DNA of 64,000 nt from Thermoleptolyngbya sichuanensis A183 (lineage in GTDB: Bacteria > Cyanobacteriota > Cyanobacteriia > Elainellales > Elainellaceae). The stretch is taken from NCBI RefSeq assembly GCF_013177315.1, contig NZ_CP053661.1, positions 1,426,001 to 1,490,000 of the forward strand. Direction: 5' to 3'. Below, in pieces: positions 18,443 through 27,339 of the stretch. The notes below the pieces were generated by a model, which saw nothing but the letters and a program-made list of their open reading frames with translations, did not search any database and was not told the origin of the DNA. Both the position numbers and the translations under genes were made by a program. The first letter of the stretch is position 1, and each line of letters starts with the position of its first letter.

Positions 18443-18481
18443 CAGGAATAACTGCCAGGAATAACTGCCAGGAATAACTGC
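18443..18481. repeat. 13-bp tandem repeat, three perfect units
   Basis: CAGGAATAACTGC occurs three times without gaps between the 17763 gene and the second MITE-like element. No function is apparent. Confidence 0.85.
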
Positions 18482-18557
18482 GTGAAGGATATACCGCAAA
18501 TCTCAGGGTCTGAACCCGACCGTTATTTACTGTAGATTAGTTGAGGACGGGCTGTCT

Positions 18558-18713
18558 TAGGGCGTGTTTTGAAACCCTTCGATCCCCCCTCAGCCCCCCT
18601 TAAAAAAGGGGGGAGCCGAGCCGAACCACTCTGCAAGTCCCCCTTATTAAGGGGGATTTAGGGGGATCGACTCAAGGCAATCAACGACCTAGAAAGTTTT
18701 AAGACACCGCCTA
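18558..18713. mobile_element. MITE-like palindromic element, copy 2
   Basis: Related to the element at 6863-7027. Termini TAGGGCGTGTTTTGAAAC (left) and, read on the other strand, TAGGCGGTGTCTTAAAAC (right) match at 14 of 18 positions. The centre is the same GATCCCCCC ... GGGGGATTTAGGGGGATC palindrome. It lies 70 bases upstream of larC and could affect its promoter. Confidence 0.75.
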
Positions 18714-18782
18714 GCGGTTTAGTTCTCTCAACTTTTTCAACTCCAATTTCTCGATTCCAATTCTCAACTCCAAGGCTCATCT

Positions 18783-20453
18783 ATGACCAAGATTGCGTAT
18801 CTAGACTGCCCGACGGGTATTGCCGGAGATATGTGCCTAGGGGCGCTGATTCACGCAGGGTTGCCGCTGGAGTATTTGGAAACGCAGCTTCGGCGATTGG
18901 GCATTTCCCATGAATATATGCTACGAGTCGAAACCGTGCAGCGAAACGGGCAATCGGCAACAAAACTGCATGTGGATCTAAACGCCTTGCCTGATCCAGA
19001 GGCGTTGGCTCATCGAGAGCCAGGCGTTGATGTTCATTCAACCTTTCAGCGTGCCTATGCTCAACCTCACTCTAATGATTTATCTGATGATTTAACTAAT
19101 CAAAGTATTAATCAAAATATGGTCGAGCGGTATTCAGGAAAGTATTCGGATTCACATTCTCATCCACATCCTCACCAGAGTCATAGTCACACGCATAAGT
19201 CTGATTTTTCCGATGATTCTGCAAGTCATTTTCATCCGCATCCACACAAGCATCCGGCTGCTTATCCCCATTCTTTAGACAATGCCACAGACGCGATTCG
19301 TGATTCTGAGCATCCGTCTCATGATCTTGCCTCACACCATCACGCAGGCACGCGGCATCTGGCAGACATCGAGCAGTTGATCTCGGCAGCAGGATTGTCG
19401 CCTCGGGCCGAAGCGTGGAGTTTGGCAGTGTTTCGGCAGTTGGCGATCGCCGAAAGCGCGGTTCACGGCATTCCCATCGAGGCGGTTCACTTCCACGAAG
19501 TCGGAGCGACAGATGCCATTGTGGATATCGTGGGAACCTGTTTGGGGTTGGACTGGCTGGGTATTGAGCAGCTTTATTGCTCGGCGATGCCAACGGGCGG
19601 GGGCACGATTTGGGCCGCCCATGGACGGCTCCCGGTTCCTTCGCCTGCGGTGCTGAAACTGTGGGAACTGCGGCAGGTGCCAGTCTACAGCAACGGCATC
19701 GAGCGAGAACTGGTGACCCCGACCGGGGCGGCGATCGCCACGACCCTGGCAGCCAGCTTTGGGCCGCCGCCCCCGATGACGCTGACCCGCGTGGGGCTGG
19801 GCGCGGGCGGGCGCGAGCTGCCGATTCCCAATATTCTGCGGCTGTGGATTGGAGAATCCTCCGAACTGGGGGCAGGTAGCTGGGCCTATCGACAGACGAC
19901 TCACACCGCTCCATCGGGGATTCCCTTACCCCAGTCTGCTAGAGCCGTAGCGTCCACTGCTGAGCCAGGAGCCAATTCCCAGGTGACGGTTCTGGAGACG
20001 CAGATTGACGATGCAAACCCGCAGGCGATCGCCTACACGCTAGAATCTCTGCTGGCAGCCGGAGCGCTGGACGTGTTTACGCAGCCTGTGACCATGAAAA
20101 AATCGCGCCTGGGCACGCTGATTACGGTGATTTGCCCAATTGACCTGGCCGAAATTTGCAAAGCCGTCCTGTTTCGCGAAACTACGACGCTGGGTATTCG
20201 TGAGTCAGTGCAGCAGCGAACCACCCTCGATCGAGAATTTCAGACGGTCGAGACGGAATTTGGAGAAGTCCCAATGAAGCTGGGGAAACATCCCGTTAGC
20301 GGAGAACTGCTCAACGTCCAGCCAGAGTATGAAGATTGTGCCAAAATTGCCCGCGATCGCCAAGTTTCTTGGAGCGACGTGCATCGAGCCGCCTTACGCG
20401 CCTGGGAGAATCGGAATCCAAAGACCCAACTTCGGGCAGAGAGCGCCCACTAG
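18783..20453 (+). CDS. larC: LarC-family nickel-insertion protein (nickel-pincer cofactor synthesis)
   Basis: LarC inserts nickel into the pyridinium bis-thiocarboxylate precursor of the lactate-racemase cofactor. The N-terminal domain begins [25 protein letters not shown], the usual LarC start, and [16 protein letters not shown] and [20 protein letters not shown] are core motifs. The C-terminal LarC2 part contains [13 protein letters not shown]. Between them (about 113-183) is an insertion exceptionally rich in His (many HPHPH and HSH runs), which makes the protein 556 residues instead of the usual 390-430 and looks like a metal store. larA, larB and larE are not nearby, so its client enzyme is unknown. 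Confidence 0.92.
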   Translation: MTKIAYLDCPTGIAGDMCLGALIHAGLPLEYLETQLRRLGISHEYMLRVETVQRNGQSATKLHVDLNALPDPEALAHREPGVDVHSTFQRAYAQPHSNDLSDDLTNQSINQNMVERYSGKYSDSHSHPHPHQSHSHTHKSDFSDDSASHFHPHPHKHPAAYPHSLDNATDAIRDSEHPSHDLASHHHAGTRHLADIEQLISAAGLSPRAEAWSLAVFRQLAIAESAVHGIPIEAVHFHEVGATDAIVDIVGTCLGLDWLGIEQLYCSAMPTGGGTIWAAHGRLPVPSPAVLKLWELRQVPVYSNGIERELVTPTGAAIATTLAASFGPPPPMTLTRVGLGAGGRELPIPNILRLWIGESSELGAGSWAYRQTTHTAPSGIPLPQSARAVASTAEPGANSQVTVLETQIDDANPQAIAYTLESLLAAGALDVFTQPVTMKKSRLGTLITVICPIDLAEICKAVLFRETTTLGIRESVQQRTTLDREFQTVETEFGEVPMKLGKHPVSGELLNVQPEYEDCAKIARDRQVSWSDVHRAALRAWENRNPKTQLRAESAH

Positions 20454-20459
20454 TGTCTA

Positions 20460-20933
20460 CTAAGAGAGGAGTGGCAAACGCCCCCGGCTCCGAACCTGCT
20501 TGCAAAGGCGAAGCTCTGTGCCGTCCGTATTCCAGTGTACCTGGTCAAAAATCTGGTGGAGAATATAGAGTCCGCGCCCGCAGTCTCGCTGCTCTTGGGG
20601 CGATCGACCGACACAATCCTCTCGGCATGGGCCCGCAGGGTCAAACCCGCAGCCTTGGTCGGAAATGATCCACCAGTGTTCGTTATTGACAATGTAGAAC
20701 TCAACCAGAATGGTTTTGTTTGGGTCGAGATTATTGCCGTGCTTTGCTGCGTTAACCAGCGCTTCCTGAAGTCCCAGACGCACCTCTGCTCTCCAGCGCG
20801 GCGGAATGTCAGCCAGCAGCAAGTCCAAGACTGGACCCAGATGCAAAGTAGACGCAAAGCTTACAGTACCCCACTTTCGCCCATTGGGACGAGGTGTGAT
20901 TGCGATCACTCGATGATCCTCACTGGCGTACAA
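20460..20933 (-). CDS. RsbW-like anti-sigma/anti-regulator histidine-kinase-type ATPase
   Basis: A stand-alone GHKL ATPase of 157 residues, related to anti-sigma factor serine kinases RsbW/SpoIIAB. Motifs: N box EALVNAAKHGN (about 57-67), G1 box DQGCGFDP (about 93-100) and a G2-like GRGLYILHQIFD (about 119-130). Such proteins bind and phosphorylate an anti-anti-sigma (STAS) partner and sequester a regulator; no partner is adjacent. It is convergent with larC, the two stops being only 6 bases apart. Confidence 0.87.
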   Translation of the reverse strand: MYASEDHRVIAITPRPNGRKWGTVSFASTLHLGPVLDLLLADIPPRWRAEVRLGLQEALVNAAKHGNNLDPNKTILVEFYIVNNEHWWIISDQGCGFDPAGPCREDCVGRSPQEQRDCGRGLYILHQIFDQVHWNTDGTELRLCKQVRSRGRLPLLS

Positions 20934-21345
20934 AGGGACAGCGGATGAACCTTGCTCGGCTCAGTTCAAAAGTAGGACTTTAAAAAAGTGAAACTTATCT
21001 TTAGAAGCTGAGGCTAAATGAATGAGTCTGAAAACCCCCTACTAGAGGAAGATTGTGAGTAAAGCGCAATAGCTTGAATGCAACCTAAATTAAAAAAATC
21101 CTAAGTCAAAAAAACTGCAACTAAAAAGCAGCAACGCAAATGGGTAGCGCACTTATGTTTTACACTGCAATTTTAGCACAGCTAGTCGGTAATCCCTGCT
21201 TTTTGGGCGGCAATTACCCACTGGGGCGGGGTTTCCCTCATCTTGGATGTAGTGTTGCAACCGGGTTTAGACGGACTTCTGTGAGCTAAGCTACAAAATC
21301 TTTGGGCAGAACAATAGTCAACAGCGCGATCGCCCCAAGTTCTTA
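20934..21345. other. Gene-free region left of the island
   Basis: About 410 bases, more AT-rich than the flanks, with no credible frame on either strand. It presumably contains the promoter of the minus-strand 20933 gene. Confidence 0.5.
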
Positions 21346-21483
21346 GAGCTAATTTGTAAAGGAGCCTGAAAGCCTTGTTAATCAAGGATTTCCGAGAAAC
21401 CGCTTTTCCTGGGCAAACATGACCTCAAAGCCACACATGCCAAGAGTTTCAGGCTTCTTAAGATTTGCTTCATAAATTAGCTC
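21346..21483 (+). mobile_element. 138-bp MITE, copy A
   Basis: Termini GAGCTAATTTGTAAAG (left) and, on the other strand, GAGCTAATTTATGAAG (right); flanked by a TTA duplication (21343-21345 and 21484-21486). It is identical over all 138 bases to the inverted copy at 29931-30068. The termini resemble the right end of the adjacent IS5-like element (GAGCTGATTTATAAAG), which probably mobilises it. Confidence 0.88.
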
Positions 21484-21516
21484 TTAGTCTGAAAGAGATG
21501 CTTCTGAAGCCCGCCT

Positions 21517-22331
21517 ATGAGTCGCCTACCGGAAATCGCCAATCCCAAGCGCAAAGCCTATCCCAGTGATATGAGTGATGCAGAATGGAGCGTTTTGCAA
21601 CCGCTGATACCTGCCGGTAAAGGCTTTGGTCGTCCCCGTGAAGTGGACTTTCGAGAAATCCTCAACGCAATCTTCTACGTGCAGCGTACTGGATGCCAGT
21701 GGGAAATGCTACCGCATGACCTTCCCCCGTATACAACGGTGTACTTCTACTTTCGCAAATGGCATCGTAAGGGGATTTGGCAGCAGATGCACGACCAACG
21801 CCGAGCAGACCTGCGGCAGAAAATGGGCAGAACCATAGACTCCAGTGTGGCAATTGCTGATTCCCAATCGGTCAAGACCACCGAAAAAAGGGGGGCATCT
21901 ACGGTTTCGACGGTGGCAAAAAGGTTAAGGGGCGTAAGCGCCACCTCGTTGTAGACTCCCAAGGGCTTTTAATTGGGGTATTAGTCACCGAAGCGAATGC
22001 CTCAGAACGGCTTGGAGCCGTGGTCACGCTCGATGAAGCCAGCGATAAACTCTCCCGGCTTGAGGTGGTGTGGGTAGACCAGGGGTATAGCGGCAAGAAG
22101 TTTGCCCATGCAGTCCAACAGGTCTGTGGAGAACCTGTCCGCGTAGAAGTCATCAAACGAACCTCCAAGTCGTTTGAAATTCTGCCTAAGCGCTGGATTG
22201 TGGAGCGAACTTTTGGCTGGTTGAATCGCTATCGACGCTTGAGCAAAGACTACGAATTGTATTGCGAAATGAGTGAAGCCATGATCTACGGTGCCATGAT
22301 TCAATTGATGCTCAAGCGCTTGGCAGCTTAG
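21517..22331 (+). CDS. IS5-like transposase read through a -1 frameshift
   Basis: Two overlapping frames together encode one DDE transposase of about 271 residues. Frame one (from ATG 21517) has SDAEWSVLQPLIPAG, YVQRTGCQWEMLPHDLPP and the first catalytic Asp in IADSQSVKT. At about 21885-21896 a run of six A and six G (AAAAAAGGGGGG) allows a slip of -1 into the frame GIYGFDGGKKVKGRKRHLVVD. That frame carries the second Asp (VWVDQGYSG) and the ERTFGWLNRYRRL signature. Programmed slippage at such runs is known in this family; a disabling indel is the alternative. The right terminus ends at 22350. The left terminus is unclear, because a 138-bp MITE lies where it would be expected. Confidence 0.85.
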
Positions 22332-22343
22332 CTACTTTATAAA

Positions 22344-22922
22344 TCAGCTCTGATGAGAAGATATCAAACTGACTTCACCTGTGAGCTTAGCAAAATAAAG
22401 CTCTACGTCTAAGTCAGGGTAGCGCTGCCGAATTTGCTCATAGGCTTGAGTCAGATATTGAGTATGAAGGTTTTGCTCAGATATCAGATCAGAGAATGGC
22501 TGTTTGTATACACTGGCGTAGGCTCCACAGTCTTGGTGGTCGATAATGACTACTTTGCTGATGTTATGCAATTGTCTAGACAACGCCAACTGATCCCAAA
22601 ATGCTTCTGCCTCTGCGGGGTGGGGAAACCCAGTGAGAGCTAGGGATGCTCCGGCTAAGGTGACCCAATCATAGGCTTGATCTAAATGCTGACCGGACAA
22701 AAAGGATTGTTCCAAGTCCACAAAGCGAAAGTCGATACAGGTCAGCACCAATGCCTCGGCTTGATGTTCACTGGCCCGGGCGCTTTGGGGAAACATCAGA
22801 TTTACACTAGAGACTAGTCCAGTAGTCAATACCCCCTTTAGAAAGTGTCGGCGAGTCACTCTAGCTGCTTGGTGACAACAGCAACAAGAATTATTGAACT
22901 CAGCCTGAAAAGGTTTAGCCAT
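22344..22922 (-). CDS. Tat-exported beta-carbonic-anhydrase-like enzyme, 3' end at an IS border
   Basis: Predicted zinc enzyme interconverting CO2 and bicarbonate. The N-terminus has a twin-arginine signal (TRRHFLKGVL, then a hydrophobic stretch ending ARA) after a Cys-rich segment, so it should act in the periplasm. The beta-class zinc ligands are seen as CIDFR (about residue 62) and HQDC (about 127-130). The chain is 192 residues. Its TGA stop lies within the terminal repeat of the IS5-like element, which suggests the insertion trimmed the last residues. The start is 84 bases downstream of the SulP transporter gene on the same strand, so the two form an operon and probably work together on inorganic carbon. 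Confidence 0.85.
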   Translation of the reverse strand: MAKPFQAEFNNSCCCCHQAARVTRRHFLKGVLTTGLVSSVNLMFPQSARASEHQAEALVLTCIDFRFVDLEQSFLSGQHLDQAYDWVTLAGASLALTGFPHPAEAEAFWDQLALSRQLHNISKVVIIDHQDCGAYASVYKQPFSDLISEQNLHTQYLTQAYEQIRQRYPDLDVELYFAKLTGEVSLISSHQS

Positions 22923-23006
22923 AGATTCGGTTGGAGCATTATGCCAGAGGTATGAGGGTAGGCTTGACCGCCTCCCCCTGAGCTTTTCAATTTAGACCGT
23001 GTAAAT

Positions 23007-24689
23007 TTAGACCGTGATTTTCTCAGAATTTTTCTGACGGGAGGGCGACGGCAACTCACAAAATAACTGAGAGGTGAGGGATCTGACGGCAGCATCAGTA
23101 CTGTCAAAACAGTTCTCCACACCAATGCGCTCAAGCAAGCCTGTGCGTTCGAGGAGTTGCTTGACCTCTGGCTGTAAGCCACTAAGCAATAGTTGACAGC
23201 CCCGTCGCTTCAGATCGTGGTATATGTCTTCAAGGGCGACTAACCCTGTAGTGTCCATATTAGGAACAAACCGCATCCGCAGAATCAGGTAGCGTACTTC
23301 AGGTTCATCACGGAGGAAGGTGACAAAGCGTTCGGCGGCACCAAAAAACATGGGGCCATCCACCCGATATACTGCGATTTGTTTGCCCAACTCTAGGGGA
23401 ATGCCGGGGGGGAAGGCTTCTGTTTCAGGAATTTTGCCCATGCTCAATTCACTCATCCGCTTGATAAAGAGTGCTCCGGCAGCAATCAACCCGACTTCCA
23501 CGGCTAGAACTAGGTCAAAGCAAATGGTCACTGCCCAGGTCAATACCATAACGGCGAAGTCGGCATAGGTTGCCCGCATTAGTAAGCCGATCGCCTCCCA
23601 TTCCAGCATCCGCAAACTGGTAACCATCAAAATTCCAGCGAGGGCTGCTAGGGGAATTCGAGCCGCTAAGGGCGCTAGCAGTAGCACGATCAGCAGTAGC
23701 ACCAGACTGTGAATGATGCCAGAGAGTCGGGTTTTGCCCCCAGAGCGAATGTTGACCGCAGTGCGGGCGATCGCGCCTGTCGCGGGGATGCCCCCAAAGA
23801 AGGGCACAACCATGTTGGCAATGCCTTGACCGATCAATTCGCGATCGCTATCGTGTTTTTCGCTGACAGTCATGCCATCCGCCACCACCGCTGATAGCAG
23901 CGATTCAATGCTCCCCAGAGCCGCTAGGGCTAAAGCTGGTTTGATCAATTCCTGAATTAGGCCAAAGTCTTGCCAGTGGGGAATACCGTGGGGCATCGGC
24001 AATGCCTGGGGAATCGAGCCAATAGTGGGGACATCGAGGTGTAATCCCGATACCAATAGCGCTGCCAACACTAACCCCACCAATGAGCCGGGAATAGGAG
24101 TTCGCAGTTTAGCCCACAGAAGCTTGGTGACAATCACCACAGTCGCGATCGCGATCGACGACCAGTGCCCCTCGGATAGATGATGCAAGGTTTCCCATAA
24201 ACCAGGCAAAAAGTGTTCTCTGCGAGGCAATGTTAATCCCAGGAAATTATTCAACTGCCCACAAAAGATGATGATGGCGATGCCATTGGTGAACCCAGCT
24301 GTGACGGGGTAGGGAATAAACTTGACCAAACGTCCTAATTTAGCCACGCCTAAGGCAATCTGAATCAGCCCCGCCATGACTCCAGCCAGCCAAACCTTTT
24401 CGATGCCGTACTTAGCAACAATACCCAACAAAATCACAGCCATCGCCCCAGTGGGACCAGTAATTTGCACCGGGGAGCCGCCGAAGAGGGCAGCAACGCC
24501 ACCGGCCACAATCGCCGTGTAGAGTCCGGCTTTGGGATCAACGCCACTGGCGATCGCGAAGGCAAGCGCCAAAGGCAGGGCCACCACCGCTGCCGTCAAG
24601 CCTCCCATCAAATCGCCCCGCCAGTGTACTAATAGGTTTCGCCAGCGGAAACGATTACTGTCTGTCGCAGTTACAGCCTGATCGATCAT
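23007..24689 (-). CDS. SulP-family anion (probably bicarbonate) transporter with STAS domain
   Basis: A 560-residue permease with the SulP core: N-terminal GLTAAVVALPLALAFAIASG and the signature region around GSPVQITGPTGAMAV and PYPVTAGFTNGIAI, about a dozen to fourteen hydrophobic segments. A cytoplasmic STAS domain (about 430-545) contains the DTTGLVALEDI strand-loop where anti-sigma-antagonist-like proteins carry a Ser/Thr. SulP members move sulfate or bicarbonate (BicA in cyanobacteria). The downstream carbonic anhydrase favours bicarbonate, but that is inference. An ArsR regulator lies upstream on the opposite strand. Confidence 0.92.
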   Translation of the reverse strand: MIDQAVTATDSNRFRWRNLLVHWRGDLMGGLTAAVVALPLALAFAIASGVDPKAGLYTAIVAGGVAALFGGSPVQITGPTGAMAVILLGIVAKYGIEKVWLAGVMAGLIQIALGVAKLGRLVKFIPYPVTAGFTNGIAIIIFCGQLNNFLGLTLPRREHFLPGLWETLHHLSEGHWSSIAIATVVIVTKLLWAKLRTPIPGSLVGLVLAALLVSGLHLDVPTIGSIPQALPMPHGIPHWQDFGLIQELIKPALALAALGSIESLLSAVVADGMTVSEKHDSDRELIGQGIANMVVPFFGGIPATGAIARTAVNIRSGGKTRLSGIIHSLVLLLIVLLLAPLAARIPLAALAGILMVTSLRMLEWEAIGLLMRATYADFAVMVLTWAVTICFDLVLAVEVGLIAAGALFIKRMSELSMGKIPETEAFPPGIPLELGKQIAVYRVDGPMFFGAAERFVTFLRDEPEVRYLILRMRFVPNMDTTGLVALEDIYHDLKRRGCQLLLSGLQPEVKQLLERTGLLERIGVENCFDSTDAAVRSLTSQLFCELPSPSRQKNSEKITV

Positions 24690-25048
24690 TAGATACGTAA
24701 AACTCCTTACTTAAATTTGAAATGCCCTAGTTGTCTGGAGGTGCATCACTCATGGGAGCGATCTGAAGCGAAATACCGCCAAAACGAGCAGAGCTACATC
24801 TTTTATGCCCTCAAGCAGCTTTCCAGCCTCATGGCTCAGGAAACATTGCCCCAGCAATTGTCCAGAGCGACCTAGCGCCACAATTGAAATCGACCTCCAT
24901 TAGTTTTGCATCCTAGCATGTATCTATCTTCAAAGTCTTGCATATGCTAATGTTGCTGCATATACTCAAGTTATAGTCTCTGTCAGCTCTTAGTTGTGCA
25001 ATGGCTACCTGCCCATAGGCACTGCTCGGGGAGCGGTGCAGGGTTTCT
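24690..25048. other. Spacer upstream of the SulP gene, with a possible coding remnant
   Basis: It carries the SulP promoter (minus strand). On the plus strand an open stretch of about 57 codons without a start ends in TAG at about 24873. Its translation (ERSEAKYRQNEQSYIFYALK, then QLSSLMAQETLPQQL) is protein-like and may be the 3' remnant of a lost gene. I cannot assign a family. Confidence 0.3.
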
Positions 25049-25288
25049 ATGTCCGAATTTTTGGCAAGCTTCTCAATGAATTATTTTGTTCGCAAGTTTG
25101 AAAATCAGCTTTCTGCATCGACGACTCAAGGGTTGGATTGGTGTGTTATTCGTCAATTACCATCGATGCAAAGTCTAATAGTCAGTCGATTTTCATCACG
25201 CATAGAAGCTGAGCGCCATTGCAGTTTTATGCAGCGAATATATCCCAATTCCTTTTTTGAGGTCATGTTTGATGCACCTCTAGAGTAA
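25049..25288 (+). CDS. Small hypothetical protein, 79 residues
   Basis: An ATG-started frame encoding a compact alpha/beta-looking protein. Its second half (WCVIRQLPSMQSLIVSRFSS, then RIEAERHCSFMQRIYPNSFFEVMF) has the strand-helix-strand look of small cyanobacterial proteins of unknown function. GGAGCGG about 11 bases upstream could be a ribosome binding site. It is AT-rich compared with the core genome, like the rest of this block. It lies between the SulP and ArsR genes, so a link with their regulation is possible but unsupported. Confidence 0.5.
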   Translation: MSEFLASFSMNYFVRKFENQLSASTTQGLDWCVIRQLPSMQSLIVSRFSSRIEAERHCSFMQRIYPNSFFEVMFDAPLE

Positions 25289-25513
25289 TTCCTTTTTAGC
25301 TCGATGAAATACAGGAAATAAACTAGATAACACAATGCTTGACGTTAAAATTTTCGATGTCGATCATGGTTTCAGCGCAGTCATTGACCCACATAATCAT
25401 CACGCAATTGTTTGAGCGACATAACCCGTTAGCTGGCGCAGTTCAGGGTACCCCTTGCCAGGGTAAATGATAAGCTATCTAGCAAAACTTGAAGCTATAG
25501 AGATAAGCGTACA

Positions 25514-25834
25514 ATGACATTCAAGCCCAGCTACTTCAAAGCCGACCTGTTCAAAGTCTTGTCAAACCCTGTGCGAATTCAAATTTTAGATGCGCTACGA
25601 CTGGGAGAACAAAGCGTCGGCTATATCGCAGAATGGCTTGAAATTGAAGCTTCGGCTGTTTCTCAGCAGTTAGCTGTGCTGCGGAGTCGCAATTTAGTCA
25701 CCAGCCGCAAGCAAGGGAACTATGTGTTCTACTCTGTACGTGATCCCGCTTTGTTTAAAGTTCTCGATGCGGCACTTGAAGTGTTCAACAATCACCTAGT
25801 GGATGTCCGCGATGCCCTTGAACAGTTGGAGTAA
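25514..25834 (+). CDS. ArsR/SmtB-family winged-helix transcriptional regulator
   Basis: A 106-residue repressor-type DNA-binding protein. The core LFKVLSNPVRIQILDALRLGEQSV, the recognition region IEASAVSQQLAVLRSRNLV and the wing TSRKQGNYVFYSVRD are typical. There is no CxC or other Cys pair (no cysteine at all), so it probably does not sense metals through thiols. A C-terminal helix (LEVFNNHLVDVRDALEQLE) would form the dimer. It points away from the SulP-carbonic anhydrase operon about 800 bases off, and is the only regulator in the block, so control of that operon is a reasonable guess. Confidence 0.88.
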   Translation: MTFKPSYFKADLFKVLSNPVRIQILDALRLGEQSVGYIAEWLEIEASAVSQQLAVLRSRNLVTSRKQGNYVFYSVRDPALFKVLDAALEVFNNHLVDVRDALEQLE

Positions 25835-26209
25835 GAAGCATCGCCATCCCCACTGAAGCCATATAACGGCAAGGGTCAGCAGTTGCAGACTGGCTTTGTC
25901 GCTCTACGAGCAAGAACGGTCGATCCGCTGCAACAGCGTTGTCAGTGGGAGCATGCACTGGCCGGTTTGGCTGACCCTTACTCTGCTACTCCCAAGCTAT
26001 CCCAAACCTAACTGCCCCTACCCACCGTACTCTGAGTGCGTTTCGTCGCCGCGAACAATCCCAGATAACGGTCTCAACCCACCTGCTGCGTGACGCTTTG
26101 CTGCTTGATGAATGACGTTGCAAACAAACTGAGCGATCGCCCTCATCTGGCAGCACCGACACCTTTGGGCGATCGCCCCCCGGATACCTTTTGGGACGTT
26201 GCACACTGA
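25835..26209. other. Gene-free region between arsR-type gene and IS630
   Basis: About 375 bases with no convincing gene. AAGGGTCAGC (about 25871) and GCTGACCCTT (about 25971) form a long-spaced inverted repeat that may bound a small unrecognised element. Two HIP1-like octamers occur near 26132 and 26170. Confidence 0.4.
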
Positions 26210-27339
26210 TATCAAATCTCCAAAGATCTGCTACATATAAGAAGACGTTAGAGCGAGCCGCCATGAGTGGAGTCCTCAAAATCGATATCGCTGAAACAGC
26301 AGAAGAACTAAAAGCCGTCTTGGAACAACAGCAACGGTCATCACAGCGCCGTAAAGTACAGGTGTTGTGGTGGTTAAAAACCGGACAAGCGAAGAGCGTT
26401 GAGCAGTTAGCCCAACTGAGCGGTTGCCATCGCACGACCGTGTCTCGTTGGCTGAGCCAGTATCGACAGAGTGGACTCGAAGCGTTGGTGAAGGTGGCAT
26501 CTCGCAGTGGACGACCGCGAGCGATTAGCGGTGAAGTCCTGGCATCTTTGGAGCGGGAACTGCAAGATCCAGAAGGCTTTAGCAGTTATGGAGCAGTGCA
26601 GCAGTGGCTCGCAGCGGTACATGGTCAACCCGTCCCCTACAAGACGGTGCATAAGACGGTGCGCTATCGGCTCAAAGCGAAGCTCAAAGTGCCCCGTCCG
26701 GTGTCAAAGAAGCAGACTCCTGGGGCGTGCGAGTCCGTTCAGCAAACCTTGCAGCCCAGATAAGCCAGTCGATTCCGCCAGCCTTGAGACAACGCTACGG
26801 GGGGCGAATCCGCTATTGGTGCAGCGATGAGAGCCGCGTCGGACTGCTGACGGTTCAACATCGCAAGTTGACGGGCTTTGGGGTGCAGCCGATTGGTTCA
26901 GTTCAATGGGACTTTGTGTATCGGTGGCTGTACGGTCTAGTGGAACCGCTGAGCGGTGCATCGTGGATAGTCGAGTTTTCTCATCTCGACAGTTCCTGTT
27001 TTGAGGCGTTTTTGCACAGCTTTGCGGCTCAGTTCCCCGATGATTTACATCTGATTCAGGTGGATAATGCCGCAGCCCATACGGCTCAGACCCTGACGAT
27101 ACCGGACAATGTCATCTTGGTGTTTCAGCCGCCTTATTGCCCTGAGGTCAATCCCATTGAGCGGGTCTGGCGGGAACTCAAGCGGGAGCTAGCTTGGGTT
27201 CACTTTGATGATGTTTGCCAACTCCAGCACGCCATCAGCCAGTGGGTTTGTCGCCTTTCGGCGGAGTCGCTGCGATCGCTGACTCAGTGGGATTGGATTG
27301 TCGATGCTCTATGTGTAGCGGGTATTTAGAGAATTGATA
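26210..27339 (+). mobile_element. IS630-family insertion sequence
   Basis: Related terminal repeats begin TATCAAATCTCCAAAGATCT on the left and, on the opposite strand, TATCAATTCTCTAAATACCC on the right, bounded by TA dinucleotides (26210-26211 and 27338-27339), the target used by IS630/Tc1 elements. It lies directly against the truncated start of an IS66 transposase. The exact outermost bases are uncertain by one or two positions. Confidence 0.85.
26263..27329 (+). CDS. IS630 transposase in two frames
   Basis: Frame one (26263-26763) encodes the helix-turn-helix half: VEQLAQLSGCHRTTVSRWLSQ and SRSGRPRAIS. Frame two (about 26712-27329) encodes the DDE catalytic half: WCSDESRVGLL, IQVDNAAAHTAQ and PEVNPIERVWRELK. 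The second frame is -1 relative to the first, and the two overlap at about 26700-26763, so a ribosomal -1 shift would make a single protein of about 355 residues, as in other IS630 elements. All three acidic residues are present, so the element may be functional. Confidence 0.85.

Noticed and set aside
21346-22350. A single 1005-bp IS with its left end at the 138-bp MITE
   Set aside because: The outer termini agree, but the flanking trinucleotides differ (TTA left, TGA right), while the 138-bp element alone has matching TTA on both sides; separate elements fit better, though the IS left end then remains unknown.
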